Assembly: GCF_900289145.1 (NCBI RefSeq)
Contig: NZ_OKQO01000008.1
Coordinates: forward strand, 70,514-134,513
Source: Neobittarella massiliensis (ex Bilen et al. 2018)
GTDB taxonomy: Bacteria > Bacillota > Clostridia > Oscillospirales > Ruminococcaceae
Reading direction: 5' to 3'
DNA: 64,000 nt
Both the position numbers and the translations under genes were made by a program. The notes under the pieces were generated by a model. It saw nothing but the letters and a program-made list of their open reading frames with translations, had not been told where the DNA came from and did no database searches. Positions 1-8,098 of this stretch are shown piece by piece; positions within the stretch are counted from its first letter, which is position 1; each line of letters opens with the position of its first letter.

Positions 1-581
1 ACATAGCCGACAAAACTGGTGGTGCTCCACACCTGTACAGAACAGGAGGCGGCTCTCGACAGTGTAAAGGTGCAGCTGAGTTTGCTGTCTTTAGCAGGGT
101 CGATAGTGGATGCGCTAGCCGAACCTGCAGAGATAGAAAACGGCATGTTTTTCACAGTGAAGTCGACCCATCTATCGACCTCTTTTCCGTTTTGCAGCGA
201 CACGATGCGGAAAGAGTACTTGCCGTCAGCCAGGTTTTGCGGGACGCTCCAGGTCACGGAATTGCTGCCCGCAGAAAAGGATTGGTTGTTGGCGGCATAG
301 CCGACAAAACTGGTGGTGCTCCACACCTGTACAGAACAGGTGGTTGCACTCGTCAAGGTGAAGTTACAGATCAGTTTGACACCAGCAGAAGGGTCCACCT
401 CTACCTGATTGACCGAAGCATCGGTGATCTGCTCAGTAGTATTGGCATATACCTCCGGCTCAGATACCTGTTTGGTAGCAAACGGTTCCTCCGAAGATTC
501 CTCTGCCCAAACTATACTGCCAGGCATACAACTGCCGGCTAAAATAGCAATAGACAGTAAAAAAGATACTATTTTTTTCAT
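1..581 (-). CDS. secreted protein with 98-residue repeats (3'-truncated by window edge)
   Basis: The reading frame opens at an ATG at 581 behind a GGAG-type ribosome binding site and runs off the left edge after 193 codons. Residues 1-26 form a signal peptide (MKK, hydrophobic core, VWA before EE). From about residue 65 the protein is built of a beta-rich repeat with the core CSVQVWSTTSFVGY and an end like DGKYSFRIVSLQNGKEVDRW; a second copy begins before the edge, 98 residues (294 nt) later. The same repeat, with the same period, ends the M6-type protease at 35273-38770. The fold resembles FlgD-like Ig domains, which is inference. It is the third gene of the leftward glycosyltransferase operon and may be a target of those enzymes, also inference. 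Confidence 0.8.
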   Translation of the reverse strand, partial: MKKIVSFLLSIAILAGSCMPGSIVWAEESSEEPFATKQVSEPEVYANTTEQITDASVNQVEVDPSAGVKLICNFTLTSATTCSVQVWSTTSFVGYAANNQSFSAGSNSVTWSVPQNLADGKYSFRIVSLQNGKEVDRWVDFTVKNMPFSISAGSASASTIDPAKDSKLSCTFTLSRAASCSVQVWSTTSFVGY

Positions 582-630
582 AACACGCTCCTCACATTTT
601 AAGTAGATAGATTATACAAATGTAGGCCTA

Positions 631-1515
631 TCAGTGAACACTACACAGTGTACAAATATGGTGTTGCAGATCCTCTGAAATTCCTGTCACTGGAAGTGGC
701 AATAAATTTTCTGACATCTGTTTTTCAAATTGTTGATATATAGAAACTTCGCCCAACAGAGGGCTCATCTTATAAGCGGCGAGTAGATGTTCCAGCTCCT
801 CTTGACAATCGTATTTATAAAGTAGCGACAAATCCTCTATCGTATCTGACAGAGAAGTGGACTCCTTTTTGTCATCAGCACCATACTCGGGATACTCGGG
901 GATCGCCTCCTGAAAGACAGATATATCGCTTATGTACAGTATCTGATATCCCTCTCTTAACAATCTGATCGACAGATCAGCAGTGTAGCGATATGACGGA
1001 AAATGTTGGTCATCAAAACCACCTACCGCATGGAAGACATCCCGCCTAAAAACAGTACAGTTATCAGTAAAGAAGATAGCCTTACGACTCGAACTATCAA
1101 AATGAGAGCTATTGTCCCATGGGATCGTGCGTACTTCTACACATGCAGTCTGCTTATCTGTGAACCACCCGGGCAAAGAGAGTAAAAATGCGGGAGGGAA
1201 AACAGTTACGGTACTGCACAGTACAAGATAGGTAAACGGTGAGTTTTGTGCAGCAAGGTTGTATAGCCGAGCCTTGGTAGAAGTACTCGAAAATTTGTAC
1301 TGGATATCCAGTGACCGATATTTTTTTCTGAGTGCGTCGATCTCAGATACCGATAATACCTGCGCTTTAGAGCAGTCACTCATGTAGATACCAACATGTT
1401 GAAATACATCTCGCGACAACATGACTGCCTGTTCCAACGAAGCCAGCATACGCTCCACTTGCCTTACATTCCCATCTTTTAAAATGATCTGTATCTGTAC
1501 AGATGGACCATCCAT
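631..1515 (-). CDS. GT2-like glycosyltransferase
   Basis: A 294-residue soluble protein that I read as a GT-A fold family 2-like glycosyltransferase. Support comes from the C-terminal half: a TDNCTVFRRDVF segment followed by AVGGFDD and then a YTADLSIRLLREGYQI stretch, the usual acceptor-side pattern of GT2 enzymes (FRR..F..VGGFDE...EDxDLxLRL). The N-terminal nucleotide-binding part is divergent and I see no clear DxD; the metal site may be degenerate. The ATG at 1515 is 6 bp downstream of the preceding gene's stop and has an AGGAGGTGAG ribosome binding site, so the two are co-transcribed. Donor and acceptor sugars are unknown. Confidence 0.7.
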   Translation of the reverse strand: MDGPSVQIQIILKDGNVRQVERMLASLEQAVMLSRDVFQHVGIYMSDCSKAQVLSVSEIDALRKKYRSLDIQYKFSSTSTKARLYNLAAQNSPFTYLVLCSTVTVFPPAFLLSLPGWFTDKQTACVEVRTIPWDNSSHFDSSSRKAIFFTDNCTVFRRDVFHAVGGFDDQHFPSYRYTADLSIRLLREGYQILYISDISVFQEAIPEYPEYGADDKKESTSLSDTIEDLSLLYKYDCQEELEHLLAAYKMSPLLGEVSIYQQFEKQMSENLLPLPVTGISEDLQHHICTLCSVH

Positions 1516-1521
1516 CGCTAC

Positions 1522-3591
1522 TCACCTCCTATCTGTGCGAGCTCTAAAAAACGTACGCAGTCCTTTTTTTTGACCTTTTTTCTGGTGCGTGCTCTCAACA
1601 GGCTCTTCTTTGATCGGTTCAGAATACTCAGAGGGCAGGATAGCAGATAGGTCTTTTTCCTGTTGGGCGATCTCTTCCTTTTTTTGCATTTCGCTCTTAG
1701 CCCATTGCCGATGATCTTCGTCTAAAGAGAAAACATGACCGGTAAATTCCACTTCAGCAGGGATGCCCAAATCATCTATATCAGATAGAAAGAATTGCGG
1801 ATCAGGCTGAAGAAAAATAAAAGATTCTTTCTCACAGCAAAACAGTCCGTTGCTTTCAAGATCTGCCGCCGCATAAATCTTTTCCCGTTCGTCCCTATAC
1901 CGCAAAATAATATGTGGAGAACGTACGCCGATATCGCCTGTCTCTCCGGGATCAATGCGAAGGGATACAAGGTCCACCACAAGGTCTTCTAGGGAAAATG
2001 CAAAACGTAAAAAAGTACCGCACATGTTACAATAGCTTTCAAACGAATACTTCTCTGAAAGTCCCATCCCCGCATCAATGTATAAACGCGCAGAATACCG
2101 TTTATATGGTGGATCGGTCAATAATTGCTCGGGTCGGGTGACCAGAACACGCTCAGACTCGAGCTGCCCTATCACAGCCTGTCTGTTCTTTTCCCACTCC
2201 TGAGGAGAATGGGCCGCCCTGGAACTGTCTATATTCCAAAGCCGATATATCGATGTCCGCCGGTCACAATCAGATACGCCACAGAGAAACGCCGCCCGCA
2301 TCAAAAGCTCCCAATCCTCATTGGTGGTGAGGTCTTCATTAAATCGAAAGCCGCACTGGTAAAACAAGTAAGAGGGGAGAGCATAGACGGTGGTAGGAGA
2401 GTGATTTACTCGCAGGTGATCAACCATGTGGAAAGGAATACAGTAACCACTGTTAACCGGCCCACAGGAAACCAGCCCCACAGTGCCGTTTTCTAACGCC
2501 ACCTCTCTCCACGGCTGCGCATAGCCGTAACAGTGCAGGATGGCCCCTGGGTTTTGATTGGCCAGATCATAAAAAGTCTCTACCCAATCAGAGGTGACCA
2601 GGTCATCGTCGTCGAGCGTACAGATATAAGCGCCGCCTGCCGCAGTATAGCCCACATTGAGCGGGGTGGTGCGGTTCCCATACGATACCTCGATCAGACG
2701 AATACGCGACTGCAGCCAACCCGGCTGCCGTTCGATCAGCGCCTGTGTATGCTGCCTGCCCGTCTCGTCCATCTTGTGCCCGATGAGCAGCACCTCAAAA
2801 TCCGTACAGGTCTGGGCGCTCAAGCACAAAAGCACCTCCGCCAGCTTGGCCGGGCGTGTCCCCTGGGTGCGCATGACGATCGACAAAAACGGCGAAACGA
2901 CAGCCTTATCTTTTAGTGCGCACGGCGCAGCGGGGCGACACATCCAGCAAAACTGCTCAGTATACAGCTCCTGGTCGCTCACCGCTTTTAGCTTTTCTAT
3001 AAATGAGAAAGCATCGCTGCCCGGCGATAGAAAAATGCTGTCGGATGCAGTGAGACGCGCCCGCTCACTCTCGCGGTCAAAGGTCAGCCCGCTTTTTTCT
3101 TCACAGGTGAACCCGCAGGCAGCTAAAAGATCCAGCAGCGCTTTTTCTGAAAACCCTCTTAAGCAGTAGCGGTCTTCTTCACTGAGCCGACCGTCAAGTA
3201 GGCGGGCAGCGGTGAACAGATTACCGGCATTGGGGGTGCCGATCAGCAGCACGGTATCGCGGCAGAGGACATGTTCAGAAAATATTTTTAGCAGGGGACT
3301 TATCCAGTCGTCCTCCGCCAGCAGGGGTTCTACATAGATCACCGCTATCGGCTTACCGCCGGTAGCTTCGTCCAATAGATCAGCATCTTCAAAAAATTGG
3401 GCGCAGTCAATACACCCCTTATTGCCGCCGGGGGCTACAGCTAAATAGTGCAGGCCAAAAGATGCCGCCAACTCTGCCTGCGACGTGCTCTCCTGGGTGT
3501 AAAGCTGCATAAAAAAATCGCCTTTCTCAAGAGGTACATTCTCTAAAAAAGACTCAAATATCGCTTGTCCACCACCGGTCAATGCCGCCAT
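1522..3591 (-). CDS. multidomain GT2 glycosyltransferase
   Basis: A 689-residue protein. Residues 1-215 look like a class I methyltransferase-type Rossmann region without a recognisable SAM-binding glycine motif, so probably degenerate. Residues 230-480 are a GT2 domain: SPFLSIVMRTQGTRP start, a CTLDDDDLVTSDWVE metal-binding segment, and TNEDWELLMRAAF near the catalytic base region. Residues 520-640 contain SLRIDPGE, typical of a beta-sandwich domain that follows some Firmicute glycosyltransferases. The tail is charged and low in complexity. It is first in a leftward operon with a strong promoter at 3649-3677 and a GGAGGA site 6 nt before the ATG. A role in cell-surface or protein glycosylation is inferred. 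Confidence 0.8.
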   Translation of the reverse strand: MAALTGGGQAIFESFLENVPLEKGDFFMQLYTQESTSQAELAASFGLHYLAVAPGGNKGCIDCAQFFEDADLLDEATGGKPIAVIYVEPLLAEDDWISPLLKIFSEHVLCRDTVLLIGTPNAGNLFTAARLLDGRLSEEDRYCLRGFSEKALLDLLAACGFTCEEKSGLTFDRESERARLTASDSIFLSPGSDAFSFIEKLKAVSDQELYTEQFCWMCRPAAPCALKDKAVVSPFLSIVMRTQGTRPAKLAEVLLCLSAQTCTDFEVLLIGHKMDETGRQHTQALIERQPGWLQSRIRLIEVSYGNRTTPLNVGYTAAGGAYICTLDDDDLVTSDWVETFYDLANQNPGAILHCYGYAQPWREVALENGTVGLVSCGPVNSGYCIPFHMVDHLRVNHSPTTVYALPSYLFYQCGFRFNEDLTTNEDWELLMRAAFLCGVSDCDRRTSIYRLWNIDSSRAAHSPQEWEKNRQAVIGQLESERVLVTRPEQLLTDPPYKRYSARLYIDAGMGLSEKYSFESYCNMCGTFLRFAFSLEDLVVDLVSLRIDPGETGDIGVRSPHIILRYRDEREKIYAAADLESNGLFCCEKESFIFLQPDPQFFLSDIDDLGIPAEVEFTGHVFSLDEDHRQWAKSEMQKKEEIAQQEKDLSAILPSEYSEPIKEEPVESTHQKKGQKKGLRTFFRARTDRR

Positions 3592-3648
3592 TTGCTATCC
3601 TCCGTGCCGCAAACAGAAGGTATTTCTGCACAACATTCTTACATGTAC

Positions 3649-3677
3649 AGTATATAGAAGTAGGTACACAAAGTCAA
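3649..3677 (-). promoter_or_regulatory. sigma-A-type promoter of the glycosyltransferase operon
   Basis: TTGACT (3672-3677) and TATACT (3649-3654) on the minus strand are separated by exactly 17 bp, about 58 bp upstream of the ATG at 3591. Confidence 0.8.
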
Positions 3678-4110
3678 TTTGTGACAAATAATTTGTACCT
3701 CTTAAATAGGAAGTAATAACTGGAAACAGTCATAACGAAAAAGAGCATAGAGGCGTACTTTGCCGCTCTTTTGGTACGGGCGCTGTCAAGAGCTGCTGGC
3801 AGTGTCTGTTAAGATCTCCCAAAACTGTACCCCAGCAAGCCGCGTTGAATGGCCCCTCTAAGAAGTCGCAACAGCAAAAGCATACCCGGCCTTTGACCAA
3901 AACATGTCGTATGCCTGCAGACACATATATTCTAAGCCGCACCGACCAAACGCCCCGCCCCAAACACAGGCACAAAATATAGCGCGACCTGGCGCACCGA
4001 AACCCTCAACAGTGCTTGTGTCTATAAAAACAAATATCCGTTTGGCGCTGGCAAAAAGAAAACGCACCCCACAAAGTGAGATGCGCATCTTGCATGCAGG
4101 CTCAGCCTGC
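3678..4110. other. intergenic region without a recognised gene
   Basis: No open frame here has a convincing start, ribosome binding site or recognisable product. An imperfect inverted repeat (AAAAGAGC at 3739-3746, GCTCTTTT at 3765-3772) has five T residues following it on the minus strand and could end the leftward tRNA-Leu transcript, but this is weak. Confidence 0.4.
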
Positions 4111-4197
4111 TGGTGCCGGTGGCCGGACTCGAACCGGCACGGTATCACTACCGGTGGATTTTGAGTCCACTACGTCTGCCAATTCCATCACACCGGC
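4111..4197 (-). tRNA. tRNA-Leu (CAA)
   Basis: An 87-nt class II tRNA. The seven-base acceptor strand GCCGGTG pairs with CACCGGC, and CCA is encoded. The anticodon loop CTCAAAA gives anticodon CAA. A long variable arm and the T arm GGTTCGAGTCC are present. The promoter at 4213-4241 lies immediately upstream. Confidence 0.95.
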
Positions 4198-4212
4198 GTC
4201 TGGTGCATTGAT

Positions 4213-4241
4213 AGTATACACAATCCACAGCCAAAATGCAA
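4213..4241 (-). promoter_or_regulatory. promoter of tRNA-Leu
   Basis: TTGCAT (4236-4241) and TATACT (4213-4218) with a 17-bp spacer on the minus strand. The predicted start is within about 10 bp of the tRNA 5' end. Confidence 0.7.
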
Positions 4242-4409
4242 GCCTCTGCCGCCGCCTTTTTTCTCGCCGCAATACCCGCACCCGCCGCCGTCCCCACTAC
4301 CCGCCGAACACCCGCCAGATACCGCCCTTCACCACAAGTCACAGTATAAGGTAAAGCGATAAAAAGCAGAGAAAAATAAAACCTGTCACCACAAAAAGTA
4401 CAATATATC

Positions 4410-4438
4410 TTGTTTTATACACCTAAAAATTATATAGT
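4410..4438 (+). promoter_or_regulatory. promoter of the LRR surface protein
   Basis: TTGTTT (4410-4415) and TATAGT (4433-4438) with a 17-bp spacer in an AT-rich stretch. This predicts a 5' leader of roughly 165 nt before the ATG at 4613, in which I see no known regulatory RNA. Confidence 0.6.
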
Positions 4439-4612
4439 AGATACAAAACAGTCTGTACCGCTCCTACTCGCACCGCATGGCCGGCAACGGCTCTGCCTCT
4501 TCGCCGCCGCATCCGCGGCGCAGCCAGTATCAGCCCATAATGGCCGGCAGCACGGCTCTCCATGCCGCCGGCCCGTACAGCGCCAACACCAGAGAGCACA
4601 GAGGGGTCTCCC

Positions 4613-7600
4613 ATGAAAAAGCAGTGGATAAAACGCCTGACCGCGCTCGCACTGTGCGCAGCGATGCTGCTCGCCGGCAGCGCCACCACCTGGGCCGAAA
4701 GCGCCGGCGATCTACCCGCCGCGGCCGAAGAGACCGAGATGTTCTCGGTCTCCGCCTACGGCGACGGGGTCCGTATCGACAGCTTCAGCAGCGCCTATAT
4801 CCAGTCGCTCACCGCTGCCGAGCGGCAGCATATCGCGGTGGTCATCCCGGCCACCTACCGCGGCCGGCCGGTGCGGGCCATCGGGCGCCAGGCGTTCTCC
4901 ACCTTCAGCTCTCCCTTCGCCTTTTACGAAGATGTCAACTTCACCTCGCTGGATATGTCCGCCGCCACCGAGCTGCGCCACATCGAAGACTATGCCTTCT
5001 ACTCCTCCAAAGGCGCCGCCGGCTTTCAGGGGCCGCTGGTCCTGCCGGCCGGCCTGGAATCTACCGGCTCGTTTTGCTTTGCCTTCTGTTCTGGCTTCAC
5101 CGGCGACCTGCTGCTGCCCAACAGCCTCACCGACATGGGCGGCTCCACCTTTTACGGCTGCAGCGGCCTAAACGGGGCGCTGCGCCTGCCGCAAGACCCG
5201 TCCTTCACCACCGTGGCCGACCAGCTGTTCGACGGCTGTGCCTTTACCGGGCCACTGGTCATCCCCAGCACCGTCACCAGTATAAAAAAGCACGCCTTTT
5301 TGGGCAACCACTTCAGCGGTGCCCTGCAGCTGCCCGCCGGTCTCACCGAGATCGGCGCCGCCGCCTTTTCCGGCTGTAGTTACCTGACCGGCGCGCTGGT
5401 GCTGCCAGAAAGTCTCACCGCCGTGGGCGACCAGGCTTTTCAGGATTGCAGCGGTCTTGGCGGTGTGCTGCACCTGCCCGATGCACTGGTGCAGATCGGC
5501 AGTCAGGCCTTTTACGGCACCGGCGTGCAAACGGTGTATCTGCCCAATAGCGCCGCCACCCAGCTCACAAACGGCGGCTCGGCCTTCAACTCCTGCAGCG
5601 CGCTCACCGCCATCGTCTCACCGCCCGACCTCTACACCGCCTACCGCGAAAAGATCACCGCCTCGGCGCCCGGCAAGCTGCTGTCCTACCCGCTGCAGGT
5701 GCAGTTCGATACCGGCGTCGCCCCGGTCTCCTGCCTGTTCGGCCGCCCCCTCAATTACCGCCTCGACCCCGCCACCGGCATGTGGGGCCCCGACAGCAGC
5801 TATACGCTGCCCTCGGCCGGCGCCGATCCGGCCCCCGGCTACAAAATGGGCTGGTGCTTCGAGCAGAGCAGTGTGCCCGACCGCGACGCCGTCACCCCCA
5901 ACACGCTGGTCACCGGCGCCACCCTGTACGCCCAGCAGCTTTACAGCTGGCCGTCCATCACCCAGCAGCAGGCCGATATCGACCAGGTCTACGATGGCCA
6001 GCCGGTCAAAATGACGATGCAGGCCAGCGGCAGCGCCCCCAGCCCCTACCGGGTGCTCTACTGCTGGTACCGCTTGCAGAGCGACTACACCCTCAAAAAC
6101 ATCAAAAACAGCACCGCCACCAGCTACCCGCTGCAAGAGCCCGGCGACAGCGGCACCTATGTGGTGTACCCCCGCGCCTACGACACCAGCACCGGCAAGA
6201 TCGGCAAAGTGCTGGGCGAGTTCGAGTTCCGGGTGCAGATCCGCAAGCGCCCCGCCGACCTGCACCCCAGCTGCAGCGCCCGCGGCCAGCTGGAAGACGG
6301 CCTGCCCGCCCTGTCTCTGGCCGAGTCGGATACCGCCGGCACCATCAGCTGGGACCCGGGCCAGACCCCCGCGCTGGGCAAAAACAGCTACCGCTGGACC
6401 TTTACGCCCAGCGACCCGCAGCACGACGAAGGTGCTGCCGGCCAGCTGGAAGTCGAGCTGGTGCAGACCCGCACCATCACCGCCACCGCCGGCGACCACG
6501 GCAGCATCAGCCCCGCCGGCCCCAGCGAGGTGGACCTGGGGCAGAGCGGCAGCTACACCTTTTGGCCCGACCCGGGTTACCGGGTAGACAAACTGCTGGT
6601 AGACGGCGCGGCGGTGCCGGCGGCAAACATCTACACCTTTACCGATGTGCAGGCCCACCACACTATCGCCGTGTTTTTCGCCCCGCTGCAAAAACAAGAG
6701 GTACAGCAGATGATCGAGGAGCTGCCCCAGCTGCCGCCCGACGCCACGCCCCAGCAGCAGGCCCAGGCCACAAAACAGGTGCTGGAGGCCAAAGTCGCCT
6801 ATGAAGGGATCTCTGACGGGGGAGGGGAGCTGTCCGACGAGCACACCCAAAAACTCTGCCAGGCGCTGGCCGCGCTGCCCCAGGTGGAGGTGGTGCTCGA
6901 GCAGAGCGAGACCGTGCTCTCGTCCCCCAACGCCTCGCTGCTGCTGCGCGCCATGACCGCACAGGAGGCCCGCGCACTGCAGAGCGGCGAGATCACCCAC
7001 TACCAGGTGGCGCTGGTGGTGGGCCAGCCGTCGGTCGACAGCGCCCAGCAGCAGGCCATCACCCAGGCGCTGGGCAGCTACCGTGAGGGCAGCCGCTACG
7101 GCGTCACCGTGCACAAGCGGATGTATAAAAACGACCTGCTGCAGACCGAGCAGATCTCGTCCCTGCCGGCCCCCATACAGCTGGTGCTGGCAGTGCCCGA
7201 GCAGCTGCAGGCGCCCCAACAGGTGGGGCGGCAGTTCGCCGTGCTGCGGGTGCACCAGCTGCCCGGCGGCAGCTATACCGCTCAGCTTTTGCCGGCACAC
7301 GCCGTCGACGGGCAGCAGATCGCCGTGTATACCGACCGCTTCTCCACCTACAGCCTGGTCTACCGCGACGACCCGCAGCTCTGTCAGGTCACCTTCGTCA
7401 CCGGCGGCAGCCACATCCCCGGGCAAACGGTGGCCTACGGCGCCAACATCCCCCGCCCGCAGTCCCCGGTGCGCAGCGGCTGGCAGTTTACCGGCTGGTA
7501 CGCCGATCAGGCCGGCACCCGCCGGTGGGATTTTGATGCCGACACCGTCAGCGGCGACACGGTGCTCTACGCCGGCTGGACCCAGCAGGCCGCCTCGGCC

Positions 7601-7741
7601 CAAGATGGCCCTGCACCGGCCGAGCCCGGCAGCCGTCCCGCCGCCACCGGCGACTGCTGCGCCCACCCCATTCTGCCGCTGCTACTGGCGGCACTCGCCG
7701 TCCCGCTGATCGCCGTCTGTCGCCGCCGCTCTGTCCGGTAG
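4613..7741 (+). CDS. BspA-like leucine-rich repeat cell-surface protein
   Basis: A 1042-residue secreted protein. I start at the ATG at 4613, since the upstream in-frame codons have no ribosome binding site and this ATG begins a signal peptide (MKKQWIKRLTALALCAAMLL...). Residues 60-280 are LRR_5/BspA-type repeats (patterns like LPAGLTEIGAAAFSGCSYL). A middle region follows, then an InlB B-type repeat around 620-685 (ITATAGDHGSISPAG), a Gln/Ala-rich segment, and a Listeria-Bacteroides (Flg_new) repeat around 930-1000 ending FTGWYAD...LYAGW. The tail AATGD, a hydrophobic stretch and RRRSVR resembles a sortase sorting signal but lacks the LPxTG leucine-proline pair. A surface adhesin role is likely; the ligand is unknown. 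Confidence 0.85.
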   Translation: MKKQWIKRLTALALCAAMLLAGSATTWAESAGDLPAAAEETEMFSVSAYGDGVRIDSFSSAYIQSLTAAERQHIAVVIPATYRGRPVRAIGRQAFSTFSSPFAFYEDVNFTSLDMSAATELRHIEDYAFYSSKGAAGFQGPLVLPAGLESTGSFCFAFCSGFTGDLLLPNSLTDMGGSTFYGCSGLNGALRLPQDPSFTTVADQLFDGCAFTGPLVIPSTVTSIKKHAFLGNHFSGALQLPAGLTEIGAAAFSGCSYLTGALVLPESLTAVGDQAFQDCSGLGGVLHLPDALVQIGSQAFYGTGVQTVYLPNSAATQLTNGGSAFNSCSALTAIVSPPDLYTAYREKITASAPGKLLSYPLQVQFDTGVAPVSCLFGRPLNYRLDPATGMWGPDSSYTLPSAGADPAPGYKMGWCFEQSSVPDRDAVTPNTLVTGATLYAQQLYSWPSITQQQADIDQVYDGQPVKMTMQASGSAPSPYRVLYCWYRLQSDYTLKNIKNSTATSYPLQEPGDSGTYVVYPRAYDTSTGKIGKVLGEFEFRVQIRKRPADLHPSCSARGQLEDGLPALSLAESDTAGTISWDPGQTPALGKNSYRWTFTPSDPQHDEGAAGQLEVELVQTRTITATAGDHGSISPAGPSEVDLGQSGSYTFWPDPGYRVDKLLVDGAAVPAANIYTFTDVQAHHTIAVFFAPLQKQEVQQMIEELPQLPPDATPQQQAQATKQVLEAKVAYEGISDGGGELSDEHTQKLCQALAALPQVEVVLEQSETVLSSPNASLLLRAMTAQEARALQSGEITHYQVALVVGQPSVDSAQQQAITQALGSYREGSRYGVTVHKRMYKNDLLQTEQISSLPAPIQLVLAVPEQLQAPQQVGRQFAVLRVHQLPGGSYTAQLLPAHAVDGQQIAVYTDRFSTYSLVYRDDPQLCQVTFVTGGSHIPGQTVAYGANIPRPQSPVRSGWQFTGWYADQAGTRRWDFDADTVSGDTVLYAGWTQQAASAQDGPAPAEPGSRPAATGDCCAHPILPLLLAALAVPLIAVCRRRSVR

Positions 7742-7780
7742 CGGCGCCAAAGCGGCAGCCCTGAGTTCCTCCAAAATGCA

Positions 7781-7813
7781 GGCAGCCCTCTCTTTGCAGA
7801 GGGCTGCCTTTTT
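7781..7813 (+). terminator. rho-independent terminator of the LRR protein gene
   Basis: An 11-bp stem (GGCAGCCCTCT / AGAGGGCTGCC) followed by five T residues, 40 bp after the stop codon. Confidence 0.9.
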
Positions 7814-7930
7814 GTCCCATTATTCCGCCGCCCCACTGCCGCCGCCCGGCCGTCTGTCGGCAGGCCCGTCGATCTGCTCTCTGCCGACCGCCAAATGTGC
7901 AAGATATGTCGCAAAACGCACAAATATCGC

Positions 7931-7960
7931 TTTACACCTGCCCGCCCGGTGTGCTATACT
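7931..7960 (+). promoter_or_regulatory. promoter of the MATE leader
   Basis: TTTACA (7931-7936) and an extended -10, TGCTATACT with TATACT at 7955-7960, separated by 18 bp. Confidence 0.75.
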
Positions 7961-7992
7961 AAAAAGGTCTGAAAAGAGACTTTTGTTATAAG

Positions 7993-8042
7993 GTGTTGCC
8001 CTGGCGGGGCTGAGGGCCGCCGGTAGCACTTTCTATTTTTTT
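7993..8042 (+). terminator. terminator-like hairpin inside the MATE 5' leader (attenuator candidate)
   Basis: GTGTTGCC (7993-8000) pairs with GGTAGCAC (8022-8029) using two G-U pairs. An inner GGCG/CGCC stem sits inside and a T-rich tail (TTTCTATTTTTTT) follows. The hairpin lies between the promoter at 7931-7960 and the MATE start at 8099, so it would stop transcription before the gene unless antiterminated. Another small hairpin at 7962-7984 lies upstream. I could not match the leader to a known riboswitch class. Confidence 0.55.
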
Positions 8043-8098
8043 GCCTGCCGCCTTTCGGGCCGGCAGCGCGCGCACCACAAAAGAGGAGGAATGTGACC

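Noticed and set aside
5618-7666. 682-codon minus-strand frame opposite the LRR gene
   Set aside because: GC-rich antisense artefact; the plus strand has a signal peptide, known domains, promoter and terminator.
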